NCBI GenBank assembly: GCA_028335825.1
Contig: JAIOKI010000012.1
Coordinates: forward strand, 372,001-436,000
Direction of reading: 5' to 3'
DNA from: Nosema muscidifuracis
Taxonomy: Eukaryota > Microsporidia > Nosematidae
DNA length: 64,000 nucleotides
Shown piece by piece: positions 30,386 to 40,881 of the stretch; the first letter of the stretch is position 1; the number at the start of each line of letters is the position of its first letter. The position numbers and the translations under genes are program-made. A model generated the notes under the pieces. That model ran no database searches and was not told the DNA's origin. It was given only the letters and a program-made list of their open reading frames with translations.

Positions 30386-32384
30386 AAAATGGATCTCCTA
30401 TATCAATAATTTCACAATCATTTTTTTTATCAGTTACTAGACTATTAAGAAATTCATTTAAGCTATTTTCTTCTTCACAATTTTCTTTCTTAATATTCTT
30501 CTTAAAGAATCCAGTAAGATATTGTTTTATTTTTTTATTTTTATTTATTTCTCTATTAAAATATTTATCATTAGATTCATCTAAATTTACTGTCACAGTT
30601 ATATTCTTATCATTAATTGAATTATTTTTTTTCTTTTTGTATGATAAAGTCAATGTCTTAAGATTATTTTCAGGTAGAGAAATAGATGGTTCATAATTGT
30701 AGACTGTCTTCACAACTGTAGTAGTTATAATAGGTAAAGTATTTACAGAAGGAATTGAACTTGTAACTGTTGTATTAGAGTTATTATTTATACTTGAGTT
30801 TACTGTCGTATTGGAATTATTATTTATATTTGGATTTACTGTTGTATTGGAGTTATTATTTATACTTGAGTTTACTGTAGAATTAGAGTTATTATTTATA
30901 TTTGGATTTACTGTTGTATTAGAGTTATTATTTATACTTGAATTTACTGTTGTACTTGTAATTCCTTCTTTTATAGTACTCTGAGAAATATGATTCATTA
31001 CAGATTTATTTTCATTAAAACTATCTAACTTATCTAAAATTCTCTTCAATACATATTCTACTTTACTAGATTCATCTTTATTAATGATTATATTAGGAGA
31101 AATTGATCTTGTATGAGTGTCATCTTTTTCTAAATGTATTTCTTCAAAGATATTATGTATTTGACTATATAAAGGATTTAAACCTTTTGATAAATTTGGA
31201 TTTTGATTTATCTGAGTGGTACTTGGAATATTTGGATCTTTATTTATTTGAGTAGTACTTGGAATATTTGGATCTTTATTTATCTGAGTAGTACTTGGAT
31301 TTTGATTTATTTGAGTGGTAATCAATTCATTGGGATTTTGATTTATTTGAGTGGTACTCATTTCATTGGGATTTTGATTTATCTGTGTAGTACTTGGAAT
31401 ATTTGGATTTTGATTTATCTGTGTAGTATTTGGAATATTTATTTTAGTAGTACTCATTTCATTGGGATTTTGATTTATTTGAGTGGTACTCATTTCATTG
31501 GGATTTTGATTTATCTGTGTAGTACTTGGAATATTTGGATTTTGATTTATCTGTGTAGTATTTGGAATATTTATTTTAGTAGTACTCATTTCATTGGGAT
31601 TTTGATTTATTTGAGTGGTACTCATTTCATTGGGATTTTGATTTATTCGAGTAGTACTCATTTCATTGGAATCTTCAAAATTATTTTGATTAAATACTAC
31701 TGCATATTTCTTATACGTTCCTTTATATTTCAAATGAATATTTTTTGGGAGATTTTTAATTATTTTATTAAAATCTTCTGTATCTTTAATTAAGAATATC
31801 ATATTATCTCCATCATTTGATAATTCAAATTGATTATTATTTTCAAATGATTGAAAATTTCTTAAATTAAAATTATTTTCTTCATTCTCTTTTAAATAAT
31901 TCTCATAATTATATTTACTTCCTTTCCATTTAACATATCCTTTTCCAAATACTTGTACCCAATATCTATTTTTATCTTTACCTACACAAGTAGATACTCC
32001 AATATAATTATAATCACCTAAAATATTCTTTTTATGCAGATCAGATTTACTCCAAACTTTAAATACTTCTTTAAAATCATCATTTTGTTGTTTAGCTATA
32101 TTCTCTCCTATATTGGATCCTTCAAAATTAAAATATTCTAATCTCTTTCTTAGAGTCCTTCTATCAGGAAAAGGAGTTTTATGTGTCATTTTCATTTCTT
32201 TACACATTGTATTGGCTTGTAATTCACTAGCTAATTTTAAAGATTCAGGAACTTTTAATTCTTCAAGACCATGCATTCTTCTATATAAATTTGTAAGTTT
32301 AATCATATTCTTTATATAATCATTGTGTATGTTCTCTACACTATCATTGTATATTAGTAGTAGATATAAAAATATTCTGTACAT
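30372..32384 (-). CDS. Secreted CAP/SCP (PR-1-like) protein with repeat arrays
   Basis: A 670-residue protein with a short hydrophobic leader (about 1-14, weak signal peptide), then a CAP/SCP domain at about 22-155 with family blocks NLYRRMHGLEEL, MTHKTPFPDRR, NIGENIAK and YIGVSTCVGKDKNRYWVQVFGKG; the ENIA and YWVQ elements are typical. A low-complexity region follows: 12-residue repeats of NQNPNEMSTTQI type at about 235-395, and a second 12-residue array of NNNSNTTVNSSI type at about 478-540. The C-terminal 100 residues are Lys/Asn-rich. Repeat-rich Ser/Thr arrays suggest a surface or spore-wall exposed, host-facing protein (inference). No CCC signal lies near the ATG. Confidence 0.85.
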   Translation of the reverse strand: MYRIFLYLLLIYNDSVENIHNDYIKNMIKLTNLYRRMHGLEELKVPESLKLASELQANTMCKEMKMTHKTPFPDRRTLRKRLEYFNFEGSNIGENIAKQQNDDFKEVFKVWSKSDLHKKNILGDYNYIGVSTCVGKDKNRYWVQVFGKGYVKWKGSKYNYENYLKENEENNFNLRNFQSFENNNQFELSNDGDNMIFLIKDTEDFNKIIKNLPKNIHLKYKGTYKKYAVVFNQNNFEDSNEMSTTRINQNPNEMSTTQINQNPNEMSTTKINIPNTTQINQNPNIPSTTQINQNPNEMSTTQINQNPNEMSTTKINIPNTTQINQNPNIPSTTQINQNPNEMSTTQINQNPNELITTQINQNPSTTQINKDPNIPSTTQINKDPNIPSTTQINQNPNLSKGLNPLYSQIHNIFEEIHLEKDDTHTRSISPNIIINKDESSKVEYVLKRILDKLDSFNENKSVMNHISQSTIKEGITSTTVNSSINNNSNTTVNPNINNNSNSTVNSSINNNSNTTVNPNINNNSNTTVNSSINNNSNTTVTSSIPSVNTLPIITTTVVKTVYNYEPSISLPENNLKTLTLSYKKKKNNSINDKNITVTVNLDESNDKYFNREINKNKKIKQYLTGFFKKNIKKENCEEENSLNEFLNSLVTDKKNDCEIIDIGDPFYQEI
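30762..30950 (-). repeat. 36-bp coding minisatellite (second array) in the CAP gene
   Basis: About five units of 36 bp encoding NNNSNTTVNPNI or NNNSNTTVNSSI, alternating. Confidence 0.9.
31195..31680 (-). repeat. 36-bp coding minisatellite (first array) in the CAP gene
   Basis: Units of 36 bp (with some shorter) encoding NQNPNEMSTTQI and NQNPNIPSTTQI. A higher-order block with NEMSTTKINIPNTTQI occurs twice, showing recent unequal exchange. Confidence 0.92.
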
Positions 32385-32451
32385 AATATTTCTTTAATGT
32401 TATTGTATTATGTTTGTATTAAAATTATCTGAAACAATTATTTGAAAATGT

Positions 32452-32511
32452 TACCAGGGCATGAAACCCAGAATTATTAAATTTGAGAGAGAACCTGGTA
32501 GTTGAAGGGGG
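32452..32511. other. GC-rich inverted repeat in AT-rich spacer
   Basis: TACCAGG at 32452-32458 pairs with CCTGGTA at 32494-32500. Inside, GGG at 32457-32459 can pair with CCC at 32466-32468. A GGGGG run follows at 32506-32511. It could be a small structured RNA, a regulatory site, or the old promoter of the pseudogene downstream; no known RNA family is recognised. Confidence 0.35.
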
Positions 32512-32583
32512 TTAAAAAAAATTATATTTATAGAAAAATAAAATTTATTTTATTTTTTTGATATAGTAAAAAAAGACGTTGAA

Positions 32584-32960
32584 ATGAAATATAAGAGTTT
32601 ATTTAATATCAACTCACCAATCATTTTAATTATCTTTATATATTTCTTTTAATAATCTGCAACAAGTAGAGAAAATATGATTAATGAATTAGAATCAGTA
32701 GATGGATTTAAAACAAAAATAATTAAATATTTCATTAATAATAAATATCATACAAAATAAAGAAAACTATTGGAGGGTTCTATCCATTAATTCATTTTAA
32801 AGAAAACTCTTTGGAGTATCTAAATGAAGTACAGAAGGAAAGCAATAAAATTTTAGAACTGATAAGTTTATCTGTGATACGACTATTTTTTAGAATATAC
32901 TGGTATAATAAAACCAAAAGAAAAACATCACTCTTCAAATAATTTAATAATTCTATTTAT
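32584..32960 (+). pseudogene. Decayed secreted-protein gene
   Basis: Starts with a signal-peptide-like ATG frame (MKYKSLFNINSPIILIIFIY), runs into two stops, resumes in the same frame (SRENMINELESVDGFKTKI), stops again, and then continues in another frame with coding-like helical sequence (FKENSLEYLNEVQKESNKI). The composition of these pieces is that of a real protein rather than random AT-rich DNA. No family is recognised. It sits between the divergent CAP and kinase genes. Confidence 0.45.
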
Positions 32961-33407
32961 ATATTTCTTATGATTTAATTTTATTATTTTTGTTATTTAA
33001 TAAACAAATTTATTAACAGATCATTTATACATAAATATATAAAATTTGAAACCCTTTACATTTTGACTTAAATAAGAAAGTTTTATTTTTGATATAAATT
33101 TATTCATTAACAAATATCTTATAAAGAATATTTCTTCATTATTATAAATAAGATAGTTTAATCATTAAAAATAGTGTAATTTCTAATAAAAATGACATCA
33201 TTATTGTATCCAATTTTTCATTAAAATATAAGATTTTTTCCTCAAATATATGTTATTATTTTAAATTGTTAGTTCTTATTGGTACTTATTTGATAAAATT
33301 TCATCATTTTATCATTTCGTATCCAATGAGTTGAAATAGAACAAATGATCGTTTTTAATACGTTAAGTGGTAAAATTAAATATTTAAAATACAGTTGAAA
33401 ATATTTT
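32961..33407. other. Upstream region of the kinase gene
   Basis: AT-rich with no gene or clear repeat; probably holds the KIN1-like promoter. No CCC run is near the ATG. Confidence 0.4.
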
Positions 33408-35099
33408 ATGATGAAAAATGAAATGAATAAAGAAGTCAATAAAGAAGATAAAGATATTACAAATGATGATTCTGAATTAATTCTAGATGATTCTCTTAAT
33501 ACATCAGGTAATGTTGAGGAATATGAATATGTAGAAGATGATCATTTATGTTATTACAAAATAATTAAATTACTTGGAACAGGAAGTAGTTCGAGAGTAG
33601 TCTTGGGAGTAAATACATTGAATAATGAACATGTAGCTATAAAAATAGTTAAACGTAAAAATGAAGAAGAATTTATAAAAAGTGATATACGAATATTTAG
33701 AGAAATTATTATGTCGTCTCTTATTAATCATCCTTATATAGTTAGATTAAAAGATTTCATGTTTAGTAAATCGAATTATTTTCTTATATTTGAATACATA
33801 AATGGTAGACAACTTTACGACGTAATTGTCGACGAAGGATATGTCGGCGAAAAAGATGCTCGAAGATATTTTCGACAGATATTATCAGCAGTAGATTATA
33901 TACATAAAAATAGTATAGTACATAGAGATTTGAAGATAGAAAATATATTATTAGATGAGAATGATAATATAAAGATTATTGATTTCGGATTATCTAATTT
34001 TTATGATAACAAGATGTTACTAAATACTTTTTGTGGGTCTTTATACTTCGCTGCTCCTGAATTACTTAGAGGGAATAGATATTGTGGACCTGAAATAGAT
34101 GTATGGAGTCTAGGAGTTATTTTATTTGTTCTTCTTAATGGATCAGTTCCTTTTGATGATAAAGATGTAGCACATCTTCAAGATAAAATTAAAGAAGGGA
34201 AATTTCAGTTTAGTACCAGTATATCAGAAAAAGCTAAAGATCTTATTATGAATATGTTACAACCAGATTCATTAAGTAGATTCAATTTACAACAAATTAT
34301 AGAAAGTAAATGGACTAATATCGGGTATGATATTCCTATAAATAATTATTCTGTAAAGAGATATCCCTTACAATCTATCAATAGAAATCATCTTAAACAT
34401 CTCAGTTCAGTTTTAAAATTTCAATTTAAAAATTTAGAGAGGGAAGTTTTACGATATTACAGTATATGCATGGATAAAGAATCTTTAGAACATGATTATT
34501 GGACTAAAAGACCAGTAATTTCTTTATATTACATGCTTACTGAAATATTTGAAGATGATATTTCTGATGATAGTATTACAGATCTTCTTATGGAATTAGA
34601 AGAAGATAATTTGACTAATGAGATTTCTTTATCTTGTGAAAATGATATATATTTAGAAGATCTTCATAATTTTGTTACATACGTTATATCAAAAGAAAAA
34701 AGAAGTCCTTGTTCAAAATTTTATAATAAGACAGTATTTAAAAATTCTGTAGTAACAGAACATAAACTTATGACTCATCCAATAATTAGAAATACATATA
34801 TAAGAGGAATATTTAGAGGTATAAAAATTAAACATGTTGGTACACATAATGCCCTTAAGAAAATTATAATAGATCTTCTTAAGATGCATAGATTATCATA
34901 TAAAATAACAGAGAAATATTTTTTATGTAATATACAGTACAATACAAATATATTTGTATCATTTAAAATAAGCATGTATTATAATGTCATACTTAGTGAA
35001 TATTACGTAAATATGACTCATATTAGTGGAGAGAAAGAAGAATTTTCTAATATTTATGACTCTCTATATAATTCGTTAAGAGAGCAGAATGTTTTATAA
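33408..35099 (+). CDS. KIN1/KIN2-like (MARK/PAR-1 family) protein kinase with KA1 domain
   Basis: A 563-residue Ser/Thr kinase. The kinase domain spans about 50-315: Gly-rich loop GTGSSSRVVLG at 57-67, K79 in VAIK, HRD at 172-174, DFG at 192-194, activation-loop T207 in NTFCGSLYFAAPE, APE at 216-218. The substring YCGPEIDVWSLGVILFVLLNG is characteristic of fungal Kin1/Kin2, as is the following IGYDIPINN. The last 85 residues or so (starting GTHNALKKIIIDLL) look like a KA1 membrane-binding domain. Kin1/2 proteins act at the cell cortex in polarity and exocytosis. It is shorter than yeast Kin1 (about 1,060) because the long spacer is reduced. Confidence 0.88.
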   Translation: MMKNEMNKEVNKEDKDITNDDSELILDDSLNTSGNVEEYEYVEDDHLCYYKIIKLLGTGSSSRVVLGVNTLNNEHVAIKIVKRKNEEEFIKSDIRIFREIIMSSLINHPYIVRLKDFMFSKSNYFLIFEYINGRQLYDVIVDEGYVGEKDARRYFRQILSAVDYIHKNSIVHRDLKIENILLDENDNIKIIDFGLSNFYDNKMLLNTFCGSLYFAAPELLRGNRYCGPEIDVWSLGVILFVLLNGSVPFDDKDVAHLQDKIKEGKFQFSTSISEKAKDLIMNMLQPDSLSRFNLQQIIESKWTNIGYDIPINNYSVKRYPLQSINRNHLKHLSSVLKFQFKNLEREVLRYYSICMDKESLEHDYWTKRPVISLYYMLTEIFEDDISDDSITDLLMELEEDNLTNEISLSCENDIYLEDLHNFVTYVISKEKRSPCSKFYNKTVFKNSVVTEHKLMTHPIIRNTYIRGIFRGIKIKHVGTHNALKKIIIDLLKMHRLSYKITEKYFLCNIQYNTNIFVSFKISMYYNVILSEYYVNMTHISGEKEEFSNIYDSLYNSLREQNVL

Positions 35100-35460
35100 A
35101 AAGGTCAAATAATTTTGATGACCTGTAAATAAATATTTTTTATATAGTATCATTTTTTAGTATAGTATTATTATTTAATATGTTGTTTTTTTTTATATAA
35201 TAGTTTTTTTTATAGTATCATTTTTTAATATATGTCTTTTTATATAGTATTATTTTTTAGTATGTTGTCTTTTAAATTTCAATGAACAAATTACAATTAT
35301 ATCATTACAAACTTCAATACATAAATATTAATTAATAATTACAATATCAAAATAACATAATTAAAAATAACAAAAACACAATAACATAACTAAAATAACA
35401 ATAACATAATTAAAAATATATCTTTTCTTTTAATTAATTTAACATATTATTCATCATAAT
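35100..35460. repeat. Intergenic simple repeats
   Basis: A unit of about 35 bp (TATAGTATTATTTTTTAGTA and following) is repeated about four times at 35135-35275, then CAAAATAACATAATTAAAAA-type repeats to 35415. No gene is seen. Confidence 0.6.
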
Positions 35461-36702
35461 CTACAAAAAGGGATAAAACATTTCACACGTATCTTCTTCA
35501 ATATCATCAATGTATATCCCTTCAGTTGGAGAAATTTCTTGTTGATATGGTAAAGAACTATTTGATTCTATATTGAACCCTGTTAAGTCTACAGAAGATT
35601 CTTCATAATCCAATGTAACTCTATTTTTACTCATTTCTCTTACACTTGAATATATAAATTTTTCATTAATTTTCTTAAATGATTGGTGGAGTCCTGAAGT
35701 TTGAATAACTTTTATAAATTTGTAATATAATGATGTCCTTGATTTACAATATTTATATAAAGAAATTTTATCTTTAAATGTACTTATTATATTAGTATCT
35801 TTCTTTTTTACAGGTAGATCAATATTTAAAGAAGTATTTTTACTTAAGAATAAATATCCATTAGTAGTATTCTTAAGATTAACATTAATAAAAGAAGGTA
35901 AAAATCTATTTTTTAGTACGAAATATTGTACTAGTTCTTTTGATAACTCAGAATAAATACCTTTTAAATCGTGTTTATGATGAGAAGGTACTTGATTTGA
36001 TATTTTTTTTCTTTTATTACATAATCTTTCATCATTAAATTTGATAATTTTATCTTCTTTAGTTTCATAATTAAACTTGATAATTTTATCTTCTTTAACT
36101 TTAACTTCATTTTCTTTAACTTGATCTTCTTTAATTTCATCTTTAACTTCTTCTTTAACTTCATCTTTAATAATCTTTTTATCTTCTTTAGTTTCATAAT
36201 TAATAATCTTTTTATCTTTAACTTCATCTTTAATTTCTTCTTTAACTTCTTCTTTAATTTCATTAATAATATTTCTCTTTTTATGATATAAATATATTTC
36301 ATTTTCTTTTAAAATTTCCTTCTCATTAATCTTACATAAAAAATTATTATTTTTAGATTCTTTAAGGAAGTTATTCTTATTTATAAACCCCTCTCTTAGT
36401 AGATACAAATACTCATCAAAAAATATAACTTTTCTAGATTCCTTTAATATTTTATATAAAGGAAGCCACTTAATCTCACTCAAATAATCTTTAACTTCTT
36501 TAATTACATTGACTTTTTTATTCTTTTTAATCTCATCTCGTATAATAAAAATATTTTCATGGCTTACTATACGAGAATCTTTTTCAAAATCGTACAGGAT
36601 TCTATTTCTATTTCTATATTTGTATATATTGTATAATTCTAATTTTATGTTATCAAGTTTGGTAAATAGATATTTCAGTATTTTGTGCTTGGTCTTTTCC
36701 AT
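35461..36702 (-). CDS. Unknown protein with Lys/Glu-rich repeat
   Basis: A 413-residue protein with no recognised domain. The N-terminal 140 residues are basic and helical. About residues 145-225 are a Lys/Glu/Asp-rich low-complexity stretch (units such as EEVKDEIKEDQ and YETKEDKIIKFN). The C-terminal 190 residues are more ordinary, with a KYCKSRTSLYYKF segment and an acidic end (DDIEEDTCEMF). No signal peptide or membrane segment is seen. There is no CCC run within 20 bases of the ATG. Conservation in relatives would be needed to support a function; nuclear or ribosome-biogenesis roles are possible but not shown. Confidence 0.7.
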   Translation of the reverse strand: MEKTKHKILKYLFTKLDNIKLELYNIYKYRNRNRILYDFEKDSRIVSHENIFIIRDEIKKNKKVNVIKEVKDYLSEIKWLPLYKILKESRKVIFFDEYLYLLREGFINKNNFLKESKNNNFLCKINEKEILKENEIYLYHKKRNIINEIKEEVKEEIKDEVKDKKIINYETKEDKKIIKDEVKEEVKDEIKEDQVKENEVKVKEDKIIKFNYETKEDKIIKFNDERLCNKRKKISNQVPSHHKHDLKGIYSELSKELVQYFVLKNRFLPSFINVNLKNTTNGYLFLSKNTSLNIDLPVKKKDTNIISTFKDKISLYKYCKSRTSLYYKFIKVIQTSGLHQSFKKINEKFIYSSVREMSKNRVTLDYEESSVDLTGFNIESNSSLPYQQEISPTEGIYIDDIEEDTCEMFYPFL

Positions 36703-37181
36703 TTAACTCTAAATTTCTTTTTGGTCTTCCTTAATTGTTTATTTTTTATTTTATAAAAAATTTTAAATTTTTTTTTTATTTTTTTAACCCCTAAAAATAT
36801 TTTTTGATAGATTAAATATTTTTATAAAAGATTGTTAAAATTTTATAAGAGAATGTTTATATTTTATCAGGAATGATAAAATTTTACAATAGACCATTTA
36901 ACATAATAAATTTACTGTATTTTACAGTAGAATATTCAACATAATAAAGTTACTGTATTATCATAAGAATTATTTAACAATAAATTTCTGTATTGTTATA
37001 ATAAATTATTCAACAATAGAATATTTGTATTGTCATAATAAATTATTCAATAATATATTTACTGTATTGTTATAATAGATTATTCAACAATATTTTTACA
37101 ATAGACTATTCAAGATAATAAATCTACTTTGATAATATTCAACAATAAATCTACTTTTTATACTATTTAACAATAAGATAT
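36703..37181. repeat. Intergenic minisatellite
   Basis: A unit of 38-42 bp (core AATAAATTTACTGTATTGTC followed by ATAATAAATTATTCAACA) is repeated seven or eight times at about 36890-37180. Confidence 0.7.
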
Positions 37182-38471
37182 TTAATTATAAATCTTCATA
37201 TTTTTAATAAACCACTCTTTAAATTCTTCACTATATTTTTCATTCTTCAATATTTCGTTATTCATTTCTATTTTGTAATTTTTAGTATTTTTATTAAATA
37301 AATATTTACAATGACTTCCTAATAAATCACTAAACTGAGTATTAACATTTCCTTCTATAAATAATTCTTCTTCTAATTCTTTATAAACTACATTAGTATT
37401 TATTTTATCATAAAGATTAATTAAATTAATAGCATATGATATCTTATTACATTCAATAAAAATACAAAGATTATCTTTAATAGACTTCTTTGTATTTTTA
37501 ATATACATCTGATATTTCATTTTCATTGTTTTATCTAAATTAAAATTTATCTTATTTTTAATTAAATTAATATATACATCTGACCATATATAACTCATAT
37601 TAAGATCTTGATTATTCTTTATATCTAATTTATTATAAATATTAACTACTTCATCATAGAAGAGAAAATATTTTAAAAGAAAAAGATAAATTAAATCTAT
37701 TTCATAACTTTCTAAATTAGTAAAAGAATATTCTTTTGAGATATATAAAGCTAAGACTAAATTATTAAGATTCTTTGATGATATAAGATATGCTAAATAT
37801 AATTTGATATGTTCAAGATTTTTAAAATCAATCTTATTTTTAATATCTTGACATATCTCTTTATCGTATCCTTTGATAATATAATTCATAATATTATTAA
37901 CTAAAAAATTTTTATGAGATTTCAATGAAGTGATATTTACCAAATATTCGATATCTTTGTACATCTTAACTTTTTCTAATAAATTATTTAAACAGTCATA
38001 CTTCTTATTATGTACTAAATAATATTTATAATTCACTGTATCTCTTTCTCTAACTAATTTATTATTCTTTATACACCATTTGTATACATCAAAATCATCT
38101 ATTTTATCTAATAAATTATCTGGATCATATTCAATAACATTTTTAATTAATAATTCTTTTATACAAAGGTAATATAAATAATCACGTACTTTAATTTTAT
38201 TAAGATGATCTATTGTGTATGGTATACATATTCCAGATTTTATTAGGTACAGAACTAAATCTATTTCTATTTTATTATTAGTAAGAAATTCTAAAATTTT
38301 TTTATGATCATTAATTAAAATATACGATACGAGAGAATAATATGGATTATTTTTGAATAATTCTAATGATGTTTTTAATGATTCTGTGTAATTTTTTGAT
38401 AAAATTTGATCAAGGAATAATGATTTTAAGGATGATATTTTATCTTCGTAATTTCTTAAGAGATATTGCAT
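37182..38471 (-). CDS. Unknown alpha-helical solenoid-like protein
   Basis: A 429-residue protein of repeated helical hairpins (TPR-like spacing; for example YYLVHNKKYDCLNNLLEKV and LYLAYLISSKNLNNLVLAL), without a catalytic motif. Such solenoids are typical of complex scaffolds (N-acetyltransferase auxiliary subunits, vesicle-coat or nucleoporin-type proteins), but I cannot choose between them. The ATG at 38471 was chosen because GGGG at 38477-38480 (CCCC on the coding strand) lies 5 bases upstream. The frame also runs upstream through a TTG, giving a hydrophobic 33-residue extension that I regard as non-coding. No signal peptide with this start. Confidence 0.72.
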   Translation of the reverse strand: MQYLLRNYEDKISSLKSLFLDQILSKNYTESLKTSLELFKNNPYYSLVSYILINDHKKILEFLTNNKIEIDLVLYLIKSGICIPYTIDHLNKIKVRDYLYYLCIKELLIKNVIEYDPDNLLDKIDDFDVYKWCIKNNKLVRERDTVNYKYYLVHNKKYDCLNNLLEKVKMYKDIEYLVNITSLKSHKNFLVNNIMNYIIKGYDKEICQDIKNKIDFKNLEHIKLYLAYLISSKNLNNLVLALYISKEYSFTNLESYEIDLIYLFLLKYFLFYDEVVNIYNKLDIKNNQDLNMSYIWSDVYINLIKNKINFNLDKTMKMKYQMYIKNTKKSIKDNLCIFIECNKISYAINLINLYDKINTNVVYKELEEELFIEGNVNTQFSDLLGSHCKYLFNKNTKNYKIEMNNEILKNEKYSEEFKEWFIKNMKIYN

Positions 38472-39020
38472 TTGAAGGGGTGATAAAATTAATTTAAAAA
38501 GTTTACAGAAGATTTTATAAATCTTATTATTAAGAAATTTTAGTATTTTATTTAATAAAAGAATTATCAAAAGATTTTAAGGTGATTGAAAAATCTTGAT
38601 AACTTCTCTTTTTTATTTTTCATTATATTATCATGTAATAGAAAAATCTTGATATATTATCTTTTTAAAAATTTTTTTCAATACCTTTTAATGTATGTGA
38701 AATACAATCTTATTATTGAAAAATCTTGATAACTTCTCTCTTTTTAATTTTTTCATTATATTATCATGTAATTGAAAAATCTTGATATATTATCTTTTTA
38801 AAAAACTTTTTTCAATACCTTTTAATGTAATTGAAAAATCTTGATAACTTCTCTCTTTTTAATTTTTTCATTATATTATTATTTGATTAAAATATCTTGG
38901 TATATTCTCTAATAAAAAAATAAATCTAAAAAATGGTTAAAAGAAGTAAAATTTCTCGATATATCATCATTGATTAAAATACATTTCAAAAAATAACTGT
39001 ATATAAAATAAATATTTTAT
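38472..39020. repeat. Intergenic minisatellite with about 122-bp units
   Basis: Units starting TTGAAAAATCTTGATAACTT occur at about 38587, 38717 and 38831. Each contains TTTTTCATTATATTATCATG and, in the first two, an inner half-repeat TTGAAAAATCTTGATATATT. No gene is seen. Confidence 0.75.
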
Positions 39021-39740
39021 TTAGAGCATTCTCTCTACTAATTCTCCAATCAAATCAAAATGATTTCCTAAATTTCCTCCTTCAGTAAATCCTTTACTCT
39101 TCTTACCACTAAATCCTCCTTTTGGTGATTTAAGTCTAAAAGGTATTAAAGTATTAGAACATACTTTAAAATACTCAGTTCCAAAATAAATATTATGAAT
39201 AATTTCTTCAACACACTTAATTTCTCCTTGGAAAGCATCTTCTATATTTTCATTGGTTAATTTCTTATGTTTGTTGTTAAGTTTAACAACTCCATGTGTA
39301 TAAACAACCTTCCTTAATAATTCATAACTGATAGATCCAAAAGCAACATAATCTTTAGCAAGTTGTAACATTCTCTTCATACTCTTGTTATTCTTAACTA
39401 AAACAGCTGAATTAACTTTATTAAGTCTTAATAATTTAAGAATAGATCTCATCTTAGGAGGAGCACCAAGTGATGACTTAATTTTGACTACGATAATAAA
39501 TTCTGATTCTTTAGGAATAAATACCATATTCTTAGATTTATATTCAGCTTTCTTTTTTTCTAATTCAGTTACACTATCATAATATTTAGTAAGTAACTTC
39601 TGGGTAGTCTCTAATGCATACTCCTTGTTTTTAATAACTCTTTGTTCATATTGTTGTTTCTTATTGGCAATTATTTCAGCTTGTTTAGCTTCATACTCTT
39701 GGATAAGTTTTGCTGAATTTGGTACAACTGCACTGGACAT
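39021..39740 (-). CDS. RPL7: 60S ribosomal protein L7 (uL30)
   Basis: A 239-residue large-subunit ribosomal protein. The basic N-terminal extension (about 1-70) is followed by the uL30 fold from [21 protein letters not shown] through [16 protein letters not shown], with the eukaryotic L7 motif [22 protein letters not shown] and the C-terminal [13 protein letters not shown] and [17 protein letters not shown]. The length matches yeast L7 (244). GGGG at 39747-39750 (CCCC on the coding strand) lies 6 bases upstream of the ATG. No intron is seen at the 5' end, although ribosomal genes are where microsporidian introns usually occur. Confidence 0.97.
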   Translation of the reverse strand: MSSAVVPNSAKLIQEYEAKQAEIIANKKQQYEQRVIKNKEYALETTQKLLTKYYDSVTELEKKKAEYKSKNMVFIPKESEFIIVVKIKSSLGAPPKMRSILKLLRLNKVNSAVLVKNNKSMKRMLQLAKDYVAFGSISYELLRKVVYTHGVVKLNNKHKKLTNENIEDAFQGEIKCVEEIIHNIYFGTEYFKVCSNTLIPFRLKSPKGGFSGKKSKGFTEGGNLGNHFDLIGELVERML

Positions 39741-40881
39741 TTTTTTGGGGTAAAAAATTTTAGAAAAAAAATATTTTAAAAGATTTTAGGATTAATAAAA
39801 AATTATTAGAAGTTAACTTACTTATTTTTATTTAGTTTTTAACTTATTAATATATTTATATTTTTCAGTTAATATAATCTAACTGCTTCTTATTTCATTT
39901 GTGTTAATATTCTAAAATGAACTCTCATAAGTTTTCTTCTAATAAATAAATATAAACTTATAAGAATTGTAATTTATACTTTGTATTTATTAATTAGCTC
40001 AAATATAATATTTTATACCATTAATAGTTATTTAAGGGTAATTCTTTTCTTTTCGTTATTTATACAAAATATGAGTAAAATTTAAAGATTTTTATGTTCC
40101 TCTTCTTGTAAGTAAATGATTGAATGTATACTTCAGAATTATTTTTCTATTTTGTGACTATAACATTTTATTTTAACACATAAGAAATTATAAAGGTCAT
40201 AACTAGTTCATTAAGAGATTATATTTATCTAATTTAATTTTTTTAAATATTATTGATAAAGATGACATTTATGTCTAATCCATATCTCTCATATAATATA
40301 TTATTTCTTAATAGATTGTTATATAAGATATTATTTCTTTATAAATTTTTATAAAAACACTTTGATTGATAAATTGTTATACAAGATATTTTTTTTATAA
40401 AAAACATTTTGATTGATAAATTGTTATATAATATATTATTTTATAATAAATCTTTTGATAGATAAATTTTTTATAATAAATTGTTATAAAGACATTTTTA
40501 TAATAAATAAAATCTTTAGAAAGATAAATTGTTATATAAGAATTTTTTTAAAAAATAAATAAGAAAAAATCAAATTTAAGATAATCCATTTTTTTATAAA
40601 AAAATTATAATATTTTCAAAAATAGTGCATTATAAATGCAAAGATTAATTAAGAATGAAATAAATTAAATTTATCAAAATCGTTTTAGCATAAAAATAAA
40701 AGTATAATTTAATTTGTTAATTTTTATTGAAACATTTCAAAATTTTATCATATATTCTTAAAAAATAATTTAATTTGATAATTATATTTTAAAAAAATAA
40801 TTTACCTTCCTATCAAATTCCTAAAAAAAATAATTTAATTTGTTTGGTAAACATTTAAATAAAAATAATTTACCCCTAAAA
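39741..40881. repeat. 1.1-kb divergent intergenic region with simple repeats
   Basis: At about 40300-40545 a unit of about 40 bp (core AAATTGTTATATAAGATATT followed by a T-rich run) is repeated six times. The rest is AT-rich. It should hold the promoters of both RPL7 and the E1 gene; CCCC at 40873-40876 marks the E1 start. Confidence 0.6.

Noticed and set aside
31203-31793. 196-codon plus-strand frame over the CAP gene repeats
   Set aside because: An antisense image of the 36-bp repeats, producing a repetitive hydrophobic peptide with no leader or start signal.
34775-34975. Minus-strand ORF within the KIN1-like kinase
   Set aside because: Antisense of the KA1 region; no leader, no start signal.
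35964-36302. Lysine/leucine repeat frame inside the 35.5-kb gene
   Set aside because: A shifted-frame reading of the Lys/Glu repeat in the larger gene; no independent evidence.
38472-38570. Hydrophobic N-terminal extension of the 37.2-kb protein (possible leader)
   Set aside because: It would start at TTG and would contain the CCCC start signal; the ATG at 38471 fits better.
40840-40881. Longer N-terminus for ubiquitin E1 starting at TTG
   Set aside because: The ATG at 40882 matches the family start and follows the CCCC signal; the upstream part includes that signal itself.
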